Below are positions 12,201 to 17,600 of a stretch of DNA of 17,958 nucleotides, piece after piece. Within the stretch, counting starts at the first letter, position 1. The number at the start of each line of letters is the position of its first letter. The stretch lies in assembly GCA_001598975.1 (NCBI GenBank), contig BBXU01000706.1, positions 1 to 17,958 of the forward strand, in the 5' to 3' direction. The position numbers were made by a program, and so were the translations under genes. This stretch comes from Parachlorella kessleri. Taxonomy: Eukaryota; Chlorophyta; Trebouxiophyceae; Chlorellales; Chlorellaceae. A model generated the notes under the pieces. That model was not told where the DNA came from and searched no databases. It saw only the letters and a list, made by a program, of their open reading frames with translations.

Positions 12201-13105
12201 TGCATGTGTGTGCCGCTAGCAGGGAATGTGCTACACACACGCGGCCTGCTGCGGGGCGGGCAGCTGCGTCTTCTTCCTGCCAAAGAACACCCGGCTGCTC
12301 GTGGTGCGCAAGGGGCGGGCCACCTTTGCGCCGTCGCCCTACCTAGACGCCCACGGGGAAGAGGATAGGTACCTTCGCCGTGGCAAGTGAGTAGCGTCCA
12401 GTCTGAGACTGACATCCCCGCGTGGATTGCTGGCACTGTCTCTGTGAGCCCCGGAAAGGGCGCCCATCTGGCCGCCAGGGTGTAAGGTGGCAAGCGAAAC
12501 GGCTTGCATGGGCCGCAGGGTCAGCACAATGCCTGCGGCATGGTCCTGCGCGGCATTTGGTTGCTTACATTCGAGCCTCCGGAATGGCAAGTATGGCAGG
12601 GTGTGTGATACTGCGTGCTGCTGGCAGCAGTGCCAGCCTCCGTGCGTGGTTGGGCATGCTACGGGTGACAGTCAGCCGCAAACGGAACAGCAAGCAAGGC
12701 GGTGGGTGGGCTGGGCGACGATGGTTGTGCGGAGGCTGCGTGCCCTTTGAATGGCTGGCCCAGCTCCAGCAGCAGGTGTCGACAGCCGGCACCGTGAGAG
12801 AACGCCTGTTGGCTGTTTGCGATGGGTGCCGCCCAGCATTGCAGGAGGGCAGGAGTATTGCAGTACCCAGTATTCCTGCTTGGCACGCTGTGTCTGGTTA
12901 GGGTGGTTGTTGAGCGTAGGCTGCTATTCCTTTTTAGGGCTCAGATGGATCTTGAGTTGCCTGCCTGCCTGCTCGCAGGCCGCTGTTCCTGAGCCCCGCC
13001 CGGTACCAGCAGCTGCAGCAGCTGTGGCTGGGAGCCGGGTTTGACTTTGACTCGTCGCTGCTCCACGCTGCCAACCGAGGGAACGGGCAGGCCTCCGTCT
13101 ACTGA
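472..13105 (+). CDS. PRT6: UBR-type N-recognin E3 ubiquitin ligase (UBR1/PRT6 family), 5'-truncated by window edge
   Basis: This family attaches ubiquitin to proteins with destabilising N-termini (N-degron pathway) together with a Rad6/UBC2-type E2. I joined exons 1127-1429, 1926-1999, 2362-2433, 2683-2773, 2970-3053, 3708-3866, 4085-4197, 4713-4853, 5123-5429, 5614-5943, 6181-6612, 6938-7104, 7310-8576, 8868-9122, 9314-10099, 10359-10595, 10848-10975, 11198-11816, 12223-12386 and 12979-13105, plus a tentative exon at 472-671. All junctions are GT-AG and phases agree throughout, giving 1951 residues from 1127 (numbered from there below) and a TGA at 13103. Family landmarks in order are HLPLNR, the LRVLAWMSQ/IRHGLWVRNG junction, a VTLLRER block, QAGLYRLKEEAW, a basic helix, RING-H2 and the Cys/His C-terminal domain. 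The UBR box and ClpS-like domain should lie upstream, outside the window. PRT6 orthology rather than another UBR subfamily is inference. The least certain splice is the start of the 10359 exon. Confidence 0.88.
672..1126 (+). other. Intron between tentative exon and the HLPLNR exon
   Basis: It runs from a GTGCGG donor at 672 to a GTGCAG acceptor ending at 1126. It would be phase 0 on both sides. I see no coding motif or repeat inside. Confidence 0.4.
1127..1429 (+). other. E3 exon: HLPLNR helical block with poly-Gln insertion
   Basis: The exon encodes 101 residues. It opens with VSAHLPLNRLAASFLA, matching the conserved H-(L/I)-P-L-x-R helix of UBR1/PRT6 proteins, and ends in LRVLAWMSQ, which continues into the next exon as IRHGLWVRNG, a strongly conserved family block. 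Between these two blocks lies a linker with nine consecutive Gln (CAG codons at 1313-1339) and further Gln/Ala/Gly, which is not part of the family core. Donor GTGTGA at 1430, phase 0. Confidence 0.85.
1313..1339 (+). repeat. (CAG)9 trinucleotide repeat, in frame as poly-Gln
   Basis: Nine perfect CAG codons follow a GAG and precede a CAT in the HLPLNR exon. The tract is likely length-variable between strains, as is usual for such microsatellites. Confidence 0.95.
1430..1925 (+). other. Intron (496 nt) containing a retroelement-like remnant
   Basis: It is bounded by GTGTGA at 1430 and TGCAG ending at 1925, phase 0. The central third carries an open frame (1567-1905) that looks like the zinc-binding segment of a Ty3/Gypsy integrase, annotated separately. 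The remaining flanks show nothing recognisable. Confidence 0.75.
1645..1797 (+). mobile_element. Decayed Ty3/Gypsy-type integrase zinc-binding (H2C2) segment inside an intron
   Basis: The frame reads HSAPFAGHVG, then RRFYW, then DVADYTSTCP, then MKPG. Ty3/Gypsy retrotransposon integrases characteristically show H-(D/S)-x-P-x-A-G-H-x-G, a short helix ending R-R-x-F-Y-W, D-V-x-x-Y, then S-C-x-x-C-x-x-x-K-P. Order and spacing agree over about 50 residues. Both His (codons 1654 and 1675) and the first Cys (1765) are present, but the second Cys position (1774) is Ala and the usual Gln-Arg after it is lost. I see no catalytic core, reverse transcriptase or LTR nearby. I read it as a small sense-oriented fossil in an E3 intron; a host gene captured from such an element is a less likely alternative. 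Confidence 0.62.
1959..2119 (+). repeat. 81-bp tandem duplication across an exon/intron border
   Basis: Unit 1 (from 1959) covers the last 41 bases of the 1926-1999 exon plus its donor and about 40 intron bases. Unit 2 starts at 2040, exactly 81 bases later, and lies wholly in the intron. Over about 79 aligned bases I count roughly 11 mismatches. The copied exon end CACTATTGG and the intronic GCAGCACTGACAGTAG are intact in both units. Unit 2 has GTAGGC where unit 1 has the donor GTGAGC. Reading through unit 1 meets TGA directly after the Trp codon, so the second donor would give a truncated product. Confidence 0.93.
2273..2306 (+). repeat. Two diverged 17-bp tandem units in an intron
   Basis: GTGGAGGTTGATTTGCC at 2273 is followed directly by GTGGAGGCTAATTTGCC at 2290, two differences in 17. 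It lies in the same intron as the 81-bp duplication and has no apparent function. Confidence 0.85.
2683..3053 (+). other. E3 exons 2683-2773 and 2970-3053
   Basis: The first exon continues the split Arg codon with VIMAMLSAFGGEAVC and fits the place of the R-(I/V)-x-x-R-F-G-L segment of PRT6-like proteins. It ends CAG before GTTTGC, phase 0. The second encodes GALGAAARSL then QCFTDGLRLL and ends before GTGAGG. Spliced to the 3708 exon it reads GLRLLVTLLRERWLW, which aligns without gaps to the family helix ending Q-E-R-R-F as I recall it. Individual sequences are weakly conserved; phase and position carry the call. Confidence 0.72.
3054..3707 (+). other. Intron (654 nt) with an echo of the downstream splice acceptor
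   Basis: The longest intron of the E3 model, GTGAGG to GCGCAG, phase 0. Around 3576-3592 it carries GCAGGTGGCGCTGCTGG, close to GCAGGTGACGCTGCTGC at the true exon start (3704-3720). Otherwise I see no coding motif or mobile element. Confidence 0.7.
3708..4197 (+). other. E3 exons 3708-3866 and 4085-4197: conserved central UBR core
   Basis: The first exon reads VTLLRERWLWLPPSD, RRTLVHALAQGPRSHSQLVE and HARLDE; the second reads VLEQVAQYSRP, QAGLYRLKEEAWAEF and DPFYFHYAR. This is among the best-conserved parts of UBR1/PRT6: L-x-R-E-L-V-x-x-L-x-x-G-x-x-x-(H/R)-S-Q-L-V, then L-x-x-(V/I)-A-x-Y-S-x-P, then G-x-Y-x-L-K and Y-H-P/F-H. It is the strongest identity evidence apart from the RING. Junction phase 0 at 3866/4085; the last codon is split AG/G to the 4713 exon. 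Confidence 0.9.
4198..4712 (+). other. Intron (515 nt)
   Basis: GTGGGG donor at 4198, TTTCTACAG acceptor ending at 4712, splitting an Arg codon. Small open frames inside have no recognisable motif. Confidence 0.8.
4713..5429 (+). other. E3 exons 4713-4853 and 5123-5429
   Basis: RRELQAALHEAHQQGYW follows Y-F-H-Y-A and fits the family helix R-(D/E)-L-Q-x-A-x-E-x-(H/Y). PFFLSAANRLLEGPFIYR then joins across a split Arg codon to LVWVVLRYCTSHC. The remainder of the second exon is a Ser/Gly/Ala-rich linker ending GMLSMVK, with donor GTGGGG at 5430. The start of the second exon is set by GCAG at 5119-5122 and the split codon. Confidence 0.85.
5614..6612 (+). other. E3 exons 5614-5943 and 6181-6612: basic helix before RING and first RING Cys pair
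   Basis: The first exon reads EYGWELLDCARYLAPVLESL, then a Gln-rich tract with eight CAG codons, and ends in a basic segment, RRERARMKKEKMLAKMR. The second resumes AQQAQFALRQ. Together these resemble the R-K-x-x-x-M-A-K-M-x-x-x-Q-x-x-F helix preceding UBR RINGs; in yeast Ubr1 the basic region here contacts the E2 Rad6. After a low-complexity linker the frame reaches ECALC (Cys codons 6565 and 6574, residues 687 and 690), the first RING Cys pair. It ends GPLGWL before GTGAGT at 6613, phase 0. Confidence 0.88.
5752..5775 (+). repeat. (CAG)8 trinucleotide repeat, in frame as poly-Gln
   Basis: Eight perfect CAG codons in the exon before the RING, followed by a longer degenerate Gln/Ala/Gly tract up to about 5885. 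Confidence 0.95.
6565..7406 (+). other. UBR-type RING-H2 domain (exons 6181-6612, 6938-7104, 7310-8576)
   Basis: All eight predicted zinc ligands are present across three exons. The first pair is C687/C690 (ECALC). C745, H747, H750 and C753 come from CCGHMLHQEC at 7061-7090, and C787/C790 from MLCPICRR at 7389-7409. The order Cys-Cys, Cys-x-His, His-x2-Cys, Cys-x2-Cys is that of UBR RING-H2. After the second group the split Ser codon (AG at 7103-7104, C at 7310) restores LQRYSASLRRRLVAGQDVDG, as in UBR proteins where about 30 residues separate these groups. RRISNTLLPV after the last pair matches the family R-R-L-(S/A)-N-x-(L/V)-L-P. The ligase should be catalytically competent. Confidence 0.93.
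7105..7309 (+). other. Short intron inside the RING with an 11-G run
   Basis: GTGCAT donor, GCGCAG acceptor, 205 nt, phase 2. A run of 11 G occupies 7133-7143. An alternative reading through the donor stays open to a stop at 7265-7267 but would destroy the RING. Confidence 0.85.
7440..8576 (+). other. Large Gln/Ala/Gly-rich insertion after the RING (within exon 7310-8576)
   Basis: About 380 residues follow RRISNTLLPV in one uninterrupted exon. They are dominated by Gln, Ala, Gly and Ser with little predicted order. Inside are a possible amphipathic helix (LEGLERVVKRVVVAAEQKQA, about 7807-7866), a strongly acidic run (SSDEEMEEEGERE, about 8230-8268) and a short more ordered patch (NFDGMVVSWDGEQFVVE, about 8320-8370). 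UBR1/PRT6 proteins have a much shorter linker here as I recall. I placed the donor at 8577 (GTGGGC), phase 0, because the frame stops at 8658 and the next exon starts in phase 0. Confidence 0.75.
8868..10099 (+). other. E3 exons 8868-9122 and 9314-10099: variable region between RING and C-terminal domain
   Basis: The first exon (85 residues) reads AVVTIVQGLGEG and ELLGTVARNAVDDLLEGG and is mostly Ala/Val/Gly helix. The second (262 residues) has an acidic block (EEAGEEEEEEAGWELEG), then LPALLWSLLAQGLAQWEVS and SWRALQSIAHLAL. These last two fit the L-W-x-x-L-x-x-x-L-x-x-x-E helix pair that PRT6-like proteins show after the RING. Phases are 0 throughout. The donor at 10100 (GTGAGC) is a good consensus; the acceptor at 9313 is GCGCAG. 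Confidence 0.75.
9191..9214 (+). repeat. (CTTG)6 microsatellite in intron
   Basis: Six perfect CTTG units, then imperfect CTTC/CTTG, in the 191-nt intron 9123-9313. The pyrimidine-rich array sits about 100 nt before the acceptor. Confidence 0.9.
10359..10975 (+). other. E3 exons 10359-10595 and 10848-10975
   Basis: The first exon contains MDPFLLVMDLLAALL and the second ALLQLVYPLVVCRAVPPLW, matching the D-P-F-x-x-(L/F)-M helix and the later hydrophobic Y-x-(V/I)-x-x-(V/I)-Q/R-A helix of the family. I chose the acceptor at 10358 because it is phase 0 like the previous donor and gives an open frame. A better-looking TTTTCAG at 10176 would put the reading out of frame with this donor. The second exon ends AG at 10975, and AG/G forms the next Arg. 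Confidence 0.72.
11198..11816 (+). other. E3 exon 11198-11816: variable linker and start of C-terminal Cys/His domain
   Basis: CRLLLALLECQQPP is followed by about 130 residues of Ala/Thr/Gly/Pro linker, then the conserved LPLPAEYQEWYLSLAQRRC, SVCG and EPALCLLCGELVCC. In UBR1/PRT6 the equivalent reads L-P-x-x-Y-x-x-L-x-x-x-x-x-x-x-x-C-x-x-C, then P-(A/V)-L-C-L-x-C-G. The first two Cys are residues 1822 and 1825. Exon ends SSW before GTGAGT at 11817, phase 0. Confidence 0.92.
11817..12222 (+). other. Intron (406 nt) with a C17 run and a CACG-rich simple repeat
   Basis: It runs from GTGAGT to CTAGCAG, phase 0. It holds a run of 17 C at 12115-12131, a degenerate CACG/CACA array at about 12137-12163, and an intronic TGTAA at 12098-12102. 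Confidence 0.85.
12223..13105 (+). other. E3 exons 12223-12386 and 12979-13105: end of the Cys/His C-terminal domain and stop
   Basis: GMCYTHAACCGAGSCVFF matches the C-x-T-H-A-x-x-C-G-A-G-(T/S)-x-(V/I)-F-(L/F) signature. RKGRATFAPSPYLDAHGEED, RYLRRGKPLFLSPARYQQLQ and LWLGAG follow, as in the family: P-Y-L-D-x-(F/Y/H)-G-E-x-D, R-G-x-P-L-x-L, R-Y. The Lys codon is split AA (12386) / G (12979). This is the C-terminal domain that in yeast Ubr1 is linked to autoinhibition. The protein ends NGQASVY at a TGA (13103-13105). Confidence 0.93.
12387..12978 (+). other. Intron (592 nt), largely open but without a recognisable product
   Basis: It runs from GTGAGT to CTCGCAG, splitting a Lys codon. A + strand frame is open from 12422 to 12901, but I recognise no domain in it, and the phase-correct splice around it restores a contiguous conserved motif (RRGKPLFL). 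I treat it as intron. Confidence 0.8.
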
Positions 13106-13473
13106 TCAGCTGTGTGCGGGCCACACAAACGGGACGTCCACTCCACTGCATTGATGAAAATGCACGTGGCAGGAAGGGGTTAGGCAGCAGTGTGGCGGGT
13201 GCAAGCTGCATTTGTGAGTGGCACGGTTAGGGGCTTGGTATGGCTGGCTGAGTGAGGGATGAGCTGGTGGTTGCCTGACTGCTTGGAAGCCTCGACCAGG
13301 AGGAGTCAGGGCCACAAGGGATAGTGGTGTGGGGTTTCAGTAAGGTGCTCAACTGTTTGAGTTCGAGTGTCTGTTGCACATCACCGTCACCCATTTGAGC
13401 GGTTTCCTGGGTCAAGTGCCACGTTTGTCACATGAGGCACATTTGCCTTAAATGCCACCACACAGAGAACCTT

Positions 13474-13478
13474 TGTAA
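13474..13478 (+). terminator. Candidate TGTAA poly(A) signal of the E3 gene
   Basis: TGTAA is the usual chlorophyte polyadenylation motif. This copy lies about 370 nt after the E3 stop and is the first one I find on the + strand after the stop. Confidence 0.5.
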
Positions 13479-14269
13479 CATCGCACATCGCACGTGATGA
13501 CCAGCAATGCAGGGCCAGGAGTAGAACACGCAAGCCACCCCCGCAATGGAGCCTCCTGCTCAAACGCGCCCATGCTGGTGTAGGGTCCACTGCCCCACAG
13601 AAACCGAAGTCGAAAGAGATTGGAGAAAGAATTGTGAAGTAACAAACGCTACACCCCTAAGCAAAGCAGTGTGGGGCGCACAAACAACTCAGATTCACAC
13701 TGCCTGCCACCGTTACAAGTGGAAAAAGAAAAAATGGAGAGAAATTTAGCAAGGAGCACGAGCATGAACCTGTGGCCAAGCAAAGCTAGTGACGGACTTC
13801 ACACATGCTGCTTACCCTTCATCAAATCCAGCATGCCAACCGTGGCTAGGCCTGGCATTCCATAAAAGGTTGGGTTAGCTACCTTTGTTTCCCCGGGAGA
13901 TCCGATGCCCTCAGGGGTCACCTGTGGTGTGGCAGCTGAACAGCGGTCCATGCAAAACAAATATACTCACTCACGCCATGCGCTCTTCCTAGCGGCCCAG
14001 GCTTGCGCCACCGGACCCAACCCCAGCAATCCAACCCAATACTTCACGAACAGATGCAAACAATAGTAAACTGATTACGACACATCCAACGGCTGCAGCT
14101 GCTTCCCTGCATATGTTGAGCTCACCCAATACAAACCCAGCACGCAAGTTCAGTCCTACAGCATGCATCAGAGCAGTAGCACCTCACAGGTGCAGGACAG
14201 GCTCAAGCTAATACAGACCTTAGGAGGAAAACTCAATGCGCATCATGCTCCTCTCCTAATTCACTAAAC

Positions 14270-14311
14270 AGCACAGTACGGCACAGCACAGCATAGCACA
14301 GCACAGCACAG
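14270..14311. repeat. Degenerate CACAG pentamer array
   Basis: About eight imperfect AGCAC/GCACA units (including AGTACGGCACAGC and AGCATAGCAC variants) lie within the probable 3' UTR of the kinase, just upstream of its candidate poly(A) motif in transcript terms. Confidence 0.8.
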
Positions 14312-14318
14312 AGAAGAG

Positions 14319-14323
14319 TTACA
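14319..14323 (-). terminator. Candidate TGTAA poly(A) signal of the kinase gene
   Basis: TTACA on the + strand is TGTAA on the minus strand, about 165 nt after the kinase stop. A second copy at 13713-13717 could be a distal site. Confidence 0.45.
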
Positions 14324-14487
14324 ACCACGGCACGTGCGTCCAGGGGGCCCCATGCACAGTGCCTCTACCCCCATACTCGGACGCCCTGTCCTGCCTTCAG
14401 CGCCCACTCAGTCCCAAAGACAGGCTACTCACCAAACCCGCAGCCCACGCCTGCCTGCACTGCCTCCCGCTTAACTCCAGCGCCGCC

Positions 14488-14658
14488 CTAGTTAGCGCCG
14501 GCGCCCCGGCCAGCACCGCCGCTGCTGCCGGCGCCGCTGGCGGCCTCCCCGCCGTGTGCGGGGGGCGGTATGGGCTGGAAGGGGCACGAGTAGATGCGGT
14601 CCGTGGGCTGCCCCTCCCGCCCGGCCAGGTTCACAATCTCATCCACCAGCACAACTAC
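14488..14658 (-). other. Kinase last exon: SnRK2-box-like helix and Gly/Ala tail
   Basis: [20 protein letters not shown] resembles the domain I (SnRK2 box) helix V-(D/E)-E-I-x-x-(I/L)-(I/V)-x-E-A of SnRK2 kinases, which supports kinase stability and osmotic activation in plants. The rest, [16 protein letters not shown] then a Gly/Ala/Ser run to AN and TAG, is not the acidic domain II found in ABA-responsive members. Confidence 0.75.
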
Positions 14659-17600
14659 CTGCGTTCGTACATACCAGGGACACGTAAGAGCCAGGGGTAG
14701 CCAGGCTGGTCGCTCTGATCGGGGCTGAAGCGGTACTGCCACAACCTCCGAGGCAAACACCTGGGCCGCTGTGGCTTCCGGCACGGCACAGGGCATGCCG
14801 GCCGCCTGCCTGCCCTTGCGCAGGTGCCGGCCGTGGTGTGGGTAGAGGTGGAGAGCTGTACTTGCAGTGTACCGAGCTGTACTTGCAGTGTACCGAGCTG
14901 TACTTGCAGTGTACCGCGCTGAGGCTCGAAACAAGGTCTGCCAGGGCAGGGCAGGCCCAGAACGACCCAGTCACGCTTCGCTTGCGGCACGTCAGGCCCT
15001 TGTGCTGGTACTGGCCAAGCAGTACCGCTGACCCCAGGGCAGCCGCAGCCACATGCAGGTGCACAAGGCCGCAGGGGCATGCATGAAGCAAGCAGGCGGG
15101 GGCGCCGCACCGGGTCAAGGATGGGTGCGTTCTGCATGTACCACTCGTTCATCTGGAGGGCGCCCTTTGGCAGGTCTGTCTCAAACCAGGGGTGCGCCAT
15201 GATCTGCACAAAGAGGGGCAAAGCAGACGGCAGTTGTCCAACTTGCCGGGCATGGTAGCATACGACCCTAACAAGCTAGTTGTGTAGGGCACAGGTCATA
15301 TCAGCAAAATGGGTGCAGCACAGCCAGGGCATGCTAGCGGAAGGGCGGCATGCAGCTGCGGCTTGGTCATTGGGTTTTGAGCTTGCGGCTGCCACTGCTG
15401 TCGGTAGGTCGACATCACTAGAGCTGCGAACTCCATGCCTATCACTGCCACAACCAGCCAGCACGTTGCCCACCCCTCCGCCTACGGCTGAGCCCGTGCT
15501 TCTAGCCTGGCAATCACATCGACCGCCCGCGGTCACTTAGGTGACTGGCACAAGCAAATCTGTGTGCTAGGACTGACCACTCCCCAGGGTTCCAGGGCCA
15601 TCAAATCCAGGTGCCCCTTCCACGCCACACAACGCAGGCTCGCACGGCTTGCTTTCAGTACAAAGGTGGCCCTGACCTGACTAAGGGTTAGTCGCTCGTT
15701 GGCGTCCACCACCAGCAGGCGCCGCAGCAAGTCCCGCACGCTTTGCGACACTGCCACGTCCTCTGGCATCACATACTGCACCAGCCAGCCAGCCGGGCGG
15801 GGGTGGGTGGGCGGAGGTCAGCCTAATATGGCAAGAATATCAATCAATCGTCACTGTTCACCACTCCTGCAGCATGGCTTGCTGCCACCACCAACCAAGG
15901 CAAGCTACACCCTCCCACGGACTGGAGAGTCGTGACTGTGACGGGTGGCTCTCATCCAGAACATACCGCTAGAGTCACTGGCCGGCCTTAGACAGCCTGC
16001 TGGGCAGCCCTGGACCACCAGCACCCCACAAAACAAGCCTGCCAGCTACACTCACAAGCCTGTCAACCCCCTCGGGCCTGGGACACAAGCATCCGTACGA
16101 CAACAGCCCTGCTGCACAGATGGGGCTGCAAAGCAGCGGTATGCCTGGTAATGCAAGGCAGCCACGCCAAGGGGGCCCCCTAGCCAAAGGCAGGGGTGCA
16201 CCAATAGCCAATAAACGCCTCAAAGCACAACTGCGCAGTTCACCCCAACCTCTCCTTTGTCCGCACAACTTGCCACCTTCAACCGCCAGAAGCGGCTCAT
16301 ACCTGGCCCGCCACGATGTGCCGCGCATAGTCTCGCTGCTCTGGGTCAAAAGGGTACCGCCCAAAGAGCATGGTGAACAGGATGACGCCGCATGACCAGA
16401 TGTCGGCTTTCTTGGCGTCGTACTTCATGCTGCACCACGGCAACAAACCACCCCTAACACAGTAAGCAGATAGGTGGAGGCATCAGAGGTCAGCACCCTT
16501 CAGCAGCATGACCGGAAGCCAGGCACAGCGGCCCTAGCAGCGACTTTAATGGACCCATGTTGCCCTGCGACCCTCTAGGCAGCCTGTGCTTGTGCAAGAA
16601 AGCCGGCCAGCCAGGCTCAGCTGGGAAGAGGGTCCAGCTTATGTGCTCTATCTTATGTCCCTCCCCCCTGCACGCCCGTCCCGCCTGCCTGCAACTACAG
16701 CAAGGCCGCATACCTGCCATAGATAATCTCTGGGGCCATGTATATTGGCGTGCCCACTCCCGTCTTGGCGCTGGAGTTCAGCTCATGCTGCAACAGCCAT
16801 GAAAAAGAGTCCGCGGACGTATCAGCACCTAGACTGTCCGGGACTGTAATTGCACTGCAAAATATTTGCTGCTGGCTGAGCCCAGCCACAGCCTAGCTTT
16901 GGTACTCGCATCGCAGGGGTATCTGTAGCTGCAAGGCAGACAAGCCGGGGTTGCAGAGGCAAGTTCCCCAACCTCATGCCAACAAACAGGCTAACAATGA
17001 AGGGGGCCGAACTTTCGTGGACTGGCCCCAAAACGCTGTCAGGTCATTAACTTGGTGGTCTAGTCACACACAAAGCGCTGCCCAAACCCAGGTACCCCGC
17101 TTTGCCCCGCCTGCCGTGGTACCAAGCGCCAGGAAGGCCAGGCAGGAGGCCCCAAGCTAGGCACACCCTCCACGACAGCCCCCCAGCATGTTAGGAGAAG
17201 CGTGCTTGCAAAAACCCGCTTCCTTGGGTTCTAGTCCGCCCGCGCTCGTTGTTGTCGAGCTGCTCAGCAGCGACAGGAAGCTCAGCAAACTATCAAACCC
17301 GTCAGGCCCAGGTCCCCTCCAAGCCAGCCAGCCGGCCCACCTTGGAGTACCCAAAATCGCAGATCTTCAGCACCGGCCGGCCGCCTGGCCCGCACTGCCG
17401 ATCCAGGAGCAGGTTCTCCAGCTTGAGGTCCCTGTTGGCCACCCCCCGCTCGTGGCAGTACTGCAGGCCGATGATGAGCTGCTGGAAGATCCAGCGGGCA
17501 TCGGATTCCTCCAGCCGGTGGCCATCACACTGCAGTGCAGGAAGCAACAGCCAGCCGGGGGGCAGGGCAAGGGCAGGGTAAGGAGCCCGAGGCAACAAAA

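Larger units (their letters stand above)
13106..14487. other. Intergenic region between convergent genes; probable 3' UTRs
   Basis: It lies between the E3 stop (+) and the kinase stop (-). Base composition is more balanced than in the genes, and the largest open frames are short and motif-free. It holds candidate poly(A) signals for both genes and a degenerate pentamer array. I see no tRNA, ncRNA or transposon in it. Confidence 0.7.

Noticed and set aside
13351..13375. tRNA B-box-like GAGTTCGAGT
   Set aside because: No matching A box, anticodon arm or acceptor stem could be paired around it.
14853..14915. CRISPR-like direct repeats
   Set aside because: Three contiguous 21-bp units without spacers inside a eukaryotic intron; a simple tandem expansion.
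16120..16395. Open frame on the + strand overlapping the kinase exon 16303-16429
   Set aside because: Antisense shadow; the minus strand carries the conserved [10 protein letters not shown] and GRYPFDP motifs.
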